The translations under genes were made by a program, and so were the position numbers. Positions 7,699 to 12,708 of a stretch of DNA of 24,995 nt are shown here, in pieces (the first letter of the stretch is position 1; the number at the start of each line of letters is the position of its first letter). The notes below the pieces were generated by a model. It had not been told where the DNA came from, did no database searches, and saw nothing but the letters and a program-made list of their open reading frames with translations. This DNA comes from SURF-13 sp038924245 (GTDB taxonomy: Bacteria > Pseudomonadota > Gammaproteobacteria > SURF-13): positions 1 through 24,995 of the forward strand of contig JBCKVB010000022.1 in the NCBI GenBank assembly GCA_038924245.1, read 5' to 3'.

Positions 7699-8778
7699 AT
7701 GAGCACGCCAACCCGTTATACCGGACTCATCGCCAAATACCGCGACCGCCTGCCGGTGCGCGATGACACGCGCATCATCAGCCTGGGCGAGGGCAATACG
7801 CCGCTCATTCGTTTGCACAATATCCCGCGCCTGATCGGCCAGGACGTGGATATTTACGTCAAATACGAAGGGCTGAATCCGACCGGTTCGTTCAAGGATC
7901 GCGGCATGACCATGGCGGTGACAAAAGCCGTGGAGGAGGGCAGCCACGCGATTATCTGCGCCTCCACCGGCAACACCTCCGCCTCCGCCGCCGCCTACGC
8001 CGCGCGCGCGGGCATCAAGGCCTTCGTGCTGATACCCGACGGCAAGATCGCCATGGGCAAGCTCGCGCAGACCATGATGTACGGCGCGACCATCCTCCAG
8101 ATCAAGGGCAATTTCGACGACGGCATGCGGCTGGTGAAGGAAGTCGCGCAAACCGCGCCGGTGACCATCGTGAACTCCATCAACCCGTATCGCCTGCAAG
8201 GCCAGAAGACCGCCGCGTTCGAGATTGTCGAAGAGCTGGGCTTTGCGCCCGACTATCACTGCCTGCCGGTCGGCAACGCCGGGAATATTACCGCGTATTG
8301 GATGGGGTACAGTGAATACCATGCGAGCGGCATCATTCATCAGCGCCCGCGCATGGTGGGTTATCAAGCCTCCGGCGCGGCGCCGTTTTTACGCGGCAAG
8401 ATGGTGGACAATCCGGAAACCGTGGCCACCGCGATCCGCATCGGACACCCGCAGTCGTGGGATGCCGCCTGGCGCGTGCAGAAAGAGTCCGCGGGCTGGT
8501 TTGATGAGTGTACCGATCAGGCCATACTCGCCGCGCAAAAACTGCTTACAGAGAAGGAAGGCATTTTTTGTGAGCCCGCCTCCGCCGCCTCGCTCGCGGG
8601 GGCGCTGCGCGACATCGAATCCGGCAAGATCGCCGCGGGCGCCAAAATCGTCTGTACCCTCACCGGCAACGGCCTGAAAGACCCGGACGTTGCCATTAAA
8701 CAAAGCACCGCCACGGTTATCAGTATCGAGGCGACACTGGGCGAGGTGCAGTCCGTCATCATGCGGAATCTCGCCTGA
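7699..8778 (+). CDS. thrC: Threonine synthase
   Basis: Converts O-phosphohomoserine to threonine, using PLP. The 359-residue protein is the short threonine synthase form of the tryptophan-synthase-beta fold. Schiff-base Lys66 lies in NPTGSFKDRGM (60-70), followed by the phosphate-binding and substrate loop ASTGNTSASAAAYAARAG, the glycine-rich PLP-phosphate loop LPVGNAGNITAYW, and the C-terminal VCTLTGNGLKDP. It begins two bases after the hom stop. No thrB (homoserine kinase) lies in this cluster, so the phosphorylating enzyme must be encoded elsewhere. Confidence 0.97.
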   Translation: MSTPTRYTGLIAKYRDRLPVRDDTRIISLGEGNTPLIRLHNIPRLIGQDVDIYVKYEGLNPTGSFKDRGMTMAVTKAVEEGSHAIICASTGNTSASAAAYAARAGIKAFVLIPDGKIAMGKLAQTMMYGATILQIKGNFDDGMRLVKEVAQTAPVTIVNSINPYRLQGQKTAAFEIVEELGFAPDYHCLPVGNAGNITAYWMGYSEYHASGIIHQRPRMVGYQASGAAPFLRGKMVDNPETVATAIRIGHPQSWDAAWRVQKESAGWFDECTDQAILAAQKLLTEKEGIFCEPASAASLAGALRDIESGKIAAGAKIVCTLTGNGLKDPDVAIKQSTATVISIEATLGEVQSVIMRNLA

Positions 8779-8787
8779 TGGCCGTTT

Positions 8788-9231
8788 CTAAGTAGTCCTC
8801 GTTTTCACCGCCCGTCTCAAACACTGCAAATACACCGCTTCGTCCGGCGCAGACCCGTCACGCTGCGCCTGCCAAAGCGTCTCTCCCAAACACTCCAGCA
8901 TCTGATGTTCCGCTTCATGGGCGTCGCCCAGTCGCGTCAGCAATGCCTGATGCAGTTCGTTAACGCCCACCGGACGGCGCGCGGCGAGTTGCTCGCGGAT
9001 GGCGATGTGCATGCCCATGTGCAGAAATGGGTTGCTCATGCCGGATTCTGGCGGGTAGTCACGCTCCAGCGCCTGATCTTCGTTCTCGATCAGGCGCTGA
9101 TATTCCGGATGGTCTTGAACGACACGCGCGATGATTTCCTCCAGTGGCTCGAGCGGCCGGCGCTCAAGATATTTACGCCAGGCATTGAGAAACATTTGAC
9201 GCAGCGCGCGGCGGTCTTGGCTAAAGATCAT
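8788..9231 (-). CDS. DUF1841 family protein
   Basis: A 147-residue soluble protein of the DUF1841 family, found in beta- and gammaproteobacteria and of unknown function. Family landmarks are the N-terminal MIFSQDRRALRQMFLNAW, the ILxxHPEY-like segment (VVQDHPEY), the stretch NPFLHMGMHIAIREQL, and the late His-rich helix GDAHEAEHQMLECLGE. The frame is open for ten more codons upstream, but ATG 9231 gives the family N-terminus and overlaps the nth stop as ATGA, implying translational coupling to the DNA glycosylase gene. The nth-DUF1841 pairing is recurrent in related genomes. The conserved His/Glu pattern might bind metal, but that is conjecture. Confidence 0.9.
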   Translation of the reverse strand: MIFSQDRRALRQMFLNAWRKYLERRPLEPLEEIIARVVQDHPEYQRLIENEDQALERDYPPESGMSNPFLHMGMHIAIREQLAARRPVGVNELHQALLTRLGDAHEAEHQMLECLGETLWQAQRDGSAPDEAVYLQCLRRAVKTRTT

Positions 9232-9866
9232 GCGTGGAGAGTTTTGCTGGGGTACTCGCACAGGTCGGCGATCACGCAGGCGGCGCAGCGCGGTTTGCGT
9301 GCGGTGCAGACATAGCGGCCATGCAGAATCAGCCAGTGATGCGCGTCATGCTTGAATTCCGCCGGGACAAACCGGCTTAGCTTATCCTCCACCTCGCGCA
9401 CGGTTTTTCCGGGCGCGAGGCCGGTGCGGTTGGCGACGCGGAAGATGTGGGTATCCACCGCGATGACGGGTTCGCCAAAGGCGGTGTTTAATACCACGTT
9501 GGCAGTTTTTCTGCCCACACCGGGCAGGGCCTCCAGCGCCTCGCGGTCATGCGGCACCTGGCCCTGATGCCGTTCGATGAGCAGCGCGCAGGTCTTGATG
9601 ATGTTGCGCGCCTTGTTGTTGTAGAGTCCGATGGTTTTTACATATTTCTTGAGGCCGTTTTCTCCGAGGGCGAGTATGGCTTGTGGTGTGTCAGCCACGG
9701 GAAACAATTTCTCCGTGGCCTTGTTCACGCCCTTATCCGTGGCCTGCGCCGAGAGTATCACCGCGATCAGCAACTCAAACGGCGTGGAATAATTGAGCTC
9801 GGTGGCGGGTTCCGGGTTGGCGCTCTTGAGACGCTCAAAGATAGCGCGACGCTTCTCGTTATTCAT
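9228..9866 (-). CDS. nth: Endonuclease III
   Basis: A bifunctional DNA glycosylase/AP lyase for oxidised pyrimidines in base-excision repair. The 212-residue protein aligns in length and numbering with the E. coli enzyme. It has the helix-hairpin-helix LEALPGVGRKTANVV with catalytic Lys120, catalytic Asp138 in AVDTHIFRVANR, and a C-terminal [4Fe-4S] cluster loop with Cys187, Cys194, Cys197 and Cys203 (spacing 6-2-5). The frame continues 19 codons upstream to a TTG, but ATG 9866 (MNNEKRRAIFERL) is the family start; the upstream codons are not Nth sequence. The 3' end overlaps the DUF1841 gene. The 5' side is the flank of the integron cassette array. Confidence 0.96.
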   Translation of the reverse strand: MNNEKRRAIFERLKSANPEPATELNYSTPFELLIAVILSAQATDKGVNKATEKLFPVADTPQAILALGENGLKKYVKTIGLYNNKARNIIKTCALLIERHQGQVPHDREALEALPGVGRKTANVVLNTAFGEPVIAVDTHIFRVANRTGLAPGKTVREVEDKLSRFVPAEFKHDAHHWLILHGRYVCTARKPRCAACVIADLCEYPSKTLHA

Positions 9867-10223
9867 TATTCCGGCGCGGCAGGCAAATTCCAGAAGGTGC
9901 GCAGCACGGGAAGTTGAATCCAATCAGCTCATGCGCGCTGGAGCCGAGGCCCACCATGATGCCGTCCATGAGTTCGCCTGACTTCAGTCTCCATCACGGT
10001 GAGAATTGGCCTAATCCGCACTAGCGGAGGTGGATTGCCCGCAGGGGCAAGCGTAAGGGAGTCTCGAAAGAGGCCCTCTTATTTTCCGAGATGTCGTATT
10101 TGCTTGCATGCCCTGTCCCGTTGACCTATACATCAGCCGAAGTAACAATTGAATAGCTGTGATTAAATTGATTATACGACATATCGGCAGGGCCGTTGGA
10201 CAAGTGATGTCGTATATATTACG
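9867..10223. other. Left flank of the cassette array, possible gene remnant
   Basis: No intact gene lies between nth and the first cassette. On the minus strand, 9907-10003 is open and translates to protein-like sequence (including SGELMDGIMVGLGSSAHELI). A second frame at 9871-9925 (LPVLRTFWNLPAAPE, then stop) could continue it after a frameshift, so this may be the 3' end of a lost gene upstream of nth. Rightward there are small hairpins, TCCGC-acta-GCGGA (10015-10028) and TTGCCC-gcag-GGGCAA (10035-10050), then AT-rich DNA. Nothing resembling an integrase gene or a recognisable attI is seen, although GTTAGGC at 10223-10229 is a proper core site. Confidence 0.45.
10149..10216 (+). promoter_or_regulatory. 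Candidate promoter with 10-bp inverted repeat before cassette 1
   Basis: TTGAAT (10149-10154) and TATACG (10173-10178), 18 bases apart, could form a promoter reading into the cassettes. The -10 lies inside one arm of a perfect 10-bp inverted repeat, TATACGACAT (10173-10182) with ATGTCGTATA (10207-10216). A third half-site, ATGTCGTAT, lies at 10091-10099. An array-driving promoter controlled by a repressor at these sites is possible; the evidence is only the pattern. Confidence 0.35.
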
Positions 10224-10248
10224 TTAGGCGACAAACAGGGGAGGAAAA

Positions 10249-10863
10249 ATGGGCGCACTAGTTGGTTTCATGAAGGTCTTGGCGATTCCGCTTGCGCTAT
10301 TGAACATCCTCGGCGGAATCGTCTCTGGTATATGGCTTGCGGTCCTTGGCGAATGGGGGGCTATTGGATGGGGAATTCTCGCGTTGGCGGTTTCCGGAAT
10401 CGCGTTGAGTTTAGTTCTGATGCCCTCCGCGTTACTCGCCGTACCAGCCGCGCACTTCGGCGAGAAGGGAAACCTTTTTGCCATGTACATCCTTGCGTTC
10501 CTGAGTAACCTCTATGTCATCGCTGTTGTCACGGTGTGGTGTGTGGCGGTTCTATACTTCTTCGCGAAGCGCGCCGACGCGAATTCTATCATTCCTATGT
10601 TGATTTGGTCATACGGAGTTGCAACCGGCCCATGGGCATGGATGGCACAGAAGGAACAACAAGGCGGTGGCGGATTCGCATCCGTCGTTTATGCTTTCTT
10701 TTCACAAGTGGGCTATATGGTCATGGTTTTGGCGGTTTTGCTGGCTCGCGTGACCCTGATCGATGTAATCGTCCTATTTTCAGTTGTGATGTTCATCGGC
10801 CTTGTCATTCAGTTTAAAGCCTTACTTGAACTACAGAGGGAAATGCGAAATGCCGGCTCTTGA
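10249..10863 (+). CDS. Cassette 1: hypothetical polytopic membrane protein
   Basis: A 204-residue integral membrane protein with about six hydrophobic helices (roughly residues 8-34, 36-66, 76-107, 114-132, 145-165 and 167-190). A short polar loop (AQKEQQGGGG) lies between the fourth and fifth, and the C-terminus is charged (LQREMRNAGS). There is no cleavable signal peptide, and I cannot assign a family or substrate. Similar membrane proteins of unknown function are frequent in environmental cassette collections. The start is well supported: AGGGGAGG (10237-10244) stands four bases before the ATG, which lies 25 bases into the cassette. The stop lies 15 bases before the attC core site, the compact layout typical of cassettes. 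Confidence 0.8.
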   Translation: MGALVGFMKVLAIPLALLNILGGIVSGIWLAVLGEWGAIGWGILALAVSGIALSLVLMPSALLAVPAAHFGEKGNLFAMYILAFLSNLYVIAVVTVWCVAVLYFFAKRADANSIIPMLIWSYGVATGPWAWMAQKEQQGGGGFASVVYAFFSQVGYMVMVLAVLLARVTLIDVIVLFSVVMFIGLVIQFKALLELQREMRNAGS

Positions 10864-10877
10864 TGGACTTGTTTATC

Positions 10878-10942
10878 GCCTAACCGCACGGTGCTCCGAC
10901 GCGCGCAAAAGCAGCGCGCGCGGGTCACCGTGGTCGTTCGGT
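10878..10942 (+). other. attC recombination site of cassette 1
   Basis: The 5' core site is GCCTAAC (10878-10884) and the 3' core site GTTCGGT (10936-10942), with crossover expected between G10936 and T10937. Between them are an outer stem, CACGGTG (10887-10893) with CACCGTG (10926-10932), and an inner stem, CGCGCGC (10900-10906) with GCGCGCG (10914-10920), closing on an AAAAGCA loop. The length of 65 bases is normal. The fourth base of the 3' core site (C) departs from GTTRRRY but is matched by cassette 2's own 5' core. Confidence 0.85.
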
Positions 10943-11084
10943 GGCACGATGGCCGCGCCGTCGAGAGTTGATGTGCCAAGGACTGCTTCCGACCAAAATG
11001 GAACTCCTCTAGTGGAAGGAAACTACTCCAGACACGAAATACCGATATGGTGGGACCGAGATACGCTATCTATGGATCACAGTG

Positions 11085-11759
11085 ATGCTATTGGCTGCTT
11101 CGCCCGTGTGCGCTGAGTGGGTAAGGCACTACGAAGATACCGAAGCCGTCTTTTACTTCGATCCCACCACCATTGAGCGGCACGCCAATTTCGTTCGTGT
11201 GTGGACGCTTGAAGACCTCAAACGACGTGGTGAGATTGGAGAAATGTCGCGTCGATGGTTCAATGAATTTAATTGCGAGAAAGCAGCGGTGCGAGTCCTA
11301 TCGTTGTCAGGGCACTCAGGAGAGATGGCAAGTGGGAAAACTTTGGCGTCATATAACAAGTCTAGTGAATGGCGCCGTATTCAGCCGGGGCGGCCTCTCT
11401 GGACTCTGCTCCCGTTCCTGTGCGTAACTCCGGCGCATTGGACTAAAGCGGTTCAAACGGACGGCACGGTGGAGTATGTAGATCTAGAGACAATCGAGAG
11501 GCGAGGCGACCATCGGCGCGTATGGACTCTCCAAGACCTCACGCAACGTGGTGGCCAAGGCGAATTGTCGTTCCGCCGCCTTTTGGAGTTCGATTGTCAG
11601 AAAAGACAGTACCTCATCGTTTGGATTGCTGGCCACTCGGGACCAATGGCTGGCGGCAGGATATTAGGTTCTGGGAAAAACCCGATTCCCAATTGGTACA
11701 GCATTTCCAAGGAGAGCGCAGTTGAGGCCAGTCTCAAAATGGTCTGCGCTGCTGACTAA
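11085..11759 (+). CDS. Cassette 2: exported protein with two adhesin-E-like repeats
   Basis: The product has two tandem copies of a domain of about 100 residues resembling surface-adhesin E (Adhesin_E). Each copy begins with Trp, has an F/V-Y-x-D-x-x-T/E-I-E-R strand, then VWTLEDL or VWTLQDL, then FNCEK or FDCQK, then SGHSGEM or AGHSGPM, and ends in a W-x2-I...Cys segment. The paired cysteines probably form disulphides in the periplasm. From the ATG at 11085 only a clipped signal peptide (MLLAASPVCA) remains. Reading upstream in frame gives IRYLWITVMLLAASPVCA, a complete signal peptide whose first codon is ATA (11061) where ATG is expected. There is no other in-frame start back to the stop at 11010, so secretion or expression may be impaired. 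Function unknown. Confidence 0.7.
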   Translation: MLLAASPVCAEWVRHYEDTEAVFYFDPTTIERHANFVRVWTLEDLKRRGEIGEMSRRWFNEFNCEKAAVRVLSLSGHSGEMASGKTLASYNKSSEWRRIQPGRPLWTLLPFLCVTPAHWTKAVQTDGTVEYVDLETIERRGDHRRVWTLQDLTQRGGQGELSFRRLLEFDCQKRQYLIVWIAGHSGPMAGGRILGSGKNPIPNWYSISKESAVEASLKMVCAAD

Positions 11760-11890
11760 TATGAATACGGCGCGGGCGATCGGCGTGACCTTTCGGCATC
11801 ATTCCAAGCCCGGGTTGACCGGGCGGACGCGCGAATGGCGGAGACTGGCCGAAATCAGCCGGTCATGAACAGTGTACGGGTGTCTGTGCC

Positions 11891-11954
11891 ACCGAACAAC
11901 GGCTTTCAGGACGACGCGCCGCAAGCGGCGCGCGCCTGAAGCCGGACGTTAGCC
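11891..11954 (+). other. attC recombination site of cassette 2
   Basis: The core sites are ACCGAAC (11891-11897) and GTTAGCC (11948-11954), with crossover between G11948 and T11949. The outer stem pairs CGGCTTTCAGG (11900-11910) with CCTGAAGCCG (11935-11944), leaving one unpaired T, the kind of extrahelical base that directs strand choice by IntI. The inner stem is CGCGCCGC (11915-11922) with GCGGCGCG (11925-11932). This is the most canonical attC in the window at 64 bases. The 128 bases between the cassette 2 stop and this site contain no ORF. Confidence 0.92.
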
Positions 11955-11979
11955 CTCAACGAATGACCATCGGGGCCTC

Positions 11980-12037
11980 TTGACAATCATACGGGTCTAC
12001 CGTATCTTCTGAACGTAAGATCCTTACGTCTAAGGAG
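11980..12037 (+). promoter_or_regulatory. Cassette 3 promoter with two inverted repeats
   Basis: A consensus -35, TTGACA (11980-11985), and TATCTT (12003-12008) are 17 bases apart. ATACGG-5-CCGTAT (11989-12005) fills the spacer and overlaps the -10. ACGTAAG-atc-CTTACGT (12013-12029) covers the expected transcription start. AAGGAG (12032-12037) stands six bases before ATG 12044. The arrangement suggests a tightly repressed gene, probably by its own DNA-binding product. Confidence 0.65.
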
Positions 12038-12043
12038 AAGGCC

Positions 12044-12586
12044 ATGTTAACGCCGCAGTCCGTACAGCAGTTGCTTCAAGTATTGCGTAACTTTCGAGAC
12101 AACCACGCATCAGGAATGCCGCTCCATCGCTCGTACCAAGAGGCAGTCCGCACTGTCGCCATTGCTCACTCCGTCACCTATCAAAATATCGGCGACGGCT
12201 GCCGGAGACGTCTTCGGCTAAACGACATAAGCGAGTTCCACGAGCTTTTGGCCGCATGGGTTAAAGGCGATGCGCGCGGTCTCGTGCGTCAACTCAAAGA
12301 GAATTCTGATTCCTCGGCCCATTCCGAGATCGATCAGTTTTTCTCGGGGGTGCAGCCAGCACCAACTGAAAACAGAAAGGCTTCATCGAAGGGTACGTCA
12401 CACAACGAAACCGAGACCCTTTCCTTTCGTCTTCTTCCGCGTGATGCACGGATGTTGAAGGCACTCGCTGAGCTTGAGGGCGTTTCAGTTGGCGAACTAA
12501 CGGCCCGCGTGGTATCTGCTGCCGTTCGTGATCGAATGACAGTTGTCGCACGCGGCATCGTCAAGGACGCCGAGGCCCATGCGTAA
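12044..12586 (+). CDS. Cassette 3: ribbon-helix-helix-like DNA-binding protein
   Basis: A 180-residue soluble protein with two parts. The N-terminal region (1-100) is helical and includes VTYQNIGDGCRRRLRLNDI and EFHELLAAWVKGD; I cannot name its family. After a polar linker rich in Ser, Glu and Asn, the C-terminal part (about 122-168) reads TLSFRLLPRDARMLKALAE, then VSVGELTARVVSAAVRDRM: one strand followed by two helices, as in ribbon-helix-helix repressors. The gene has its own promoter, with inverted repeats over the spacer and start site, so autorepression is likely. No partner toxin is encoded in the cassette. It could be a stand-alone regulator, an orphan antitoxin-like gene or an array-stabilising element. 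The stop lies six bases before the attC core. Confidence 0.75.
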   Translation: MLTPQSVQQLLQVLRNFRDNHASGMPLHRSYQEAVRTVAIAHSVTYQNIGDGCRRRLRLNDISEFHELLAAWVKGDARGLVRQLKENSDSSAHSEIDQFFSGVQPAPTENRKASSKGTSHNETETLSFRLLPRDARMLKALAELEGVSVGELTARVVSAAVRDRMTVVARGIVKDAEAHA

Positions 12587-12592
12587 GTTGAG

Positions 12593-12673
12593 GGCTAACC
12601 GCGCGATCGACGGCGACACTTTGCAAGCGCCGCTTCACGCGCTTGCTCGTGCGCGTCATCGCGGACGTTAATT
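12593..12673 (+). other. attC recombination site of cassette 3
   Basis: The core sites are GGCTAAC (12593-12599) and GTTAATT (12667-12673). The 3' core is completed by non-cassette DNA and so is less canonical. The outer stem pairs CGCGATCGACG (12602-12612) with CGTCATCGCG (12654-12663), leaving one unpaired C. The inner stem is GCAAGCGC (12623-12630) with GCGCTTGC (12639-12646). The length is 81 bases. It marks the right end of the array, 41 bases from the metG stop. Confidence 0.88.
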
Positions 12674-12708
12674 CTATATTTATATGAATTTCAGTTATAT
12701 AGCCATGG

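Larger units (their letters stand above)
10224..12667 (+). mobile_element. Three-cassette integron array lacking an integrase (CALIN)
   Basis: Three cassettes join head to tail: 10224-10936 (713 bases), 10937-11948 (1012) and 11949-12667 (719). Each has one main plus-strand ORF followed by a GC-rich imperfect palindrome bounded by RYYYAAC- and GTTRRRY-like core sites. The start of each cassette is complementary to its own attC 5' end: GTTAGGCGACAAAC with GTTTATCGCCTAAC (13/14), GTTCGGTGGCAC with GTGCCACCGAAC (12/12), and GTTAGCCCTCAAC with GTTGAGGGCTAAC (13/13). That is expected of elements excised as circles and inserted at G/TT. The three attC sites differ from one another, as in mobile cassette pools. 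No tyrosine-recombinase gene is present, so the array is immobile unless an integrase acts in trans. Confidence 0.9.

Noticed and set aside
10009..10229. Possible fourth attC using GCCTAAT (10009) and GTTAGGC (10223)
   Set aside because: The 221-base span is too long, and the interior does not fold into the L-box stem seen in the three real sites.
10802..11116. 104-codon ORF crossing the cassette 1/2 junction
   Set aside because: It overlaps cassette 1's gene end and attC and has no supporting ribosome-binding site; cassette genes do not normally cross attC.
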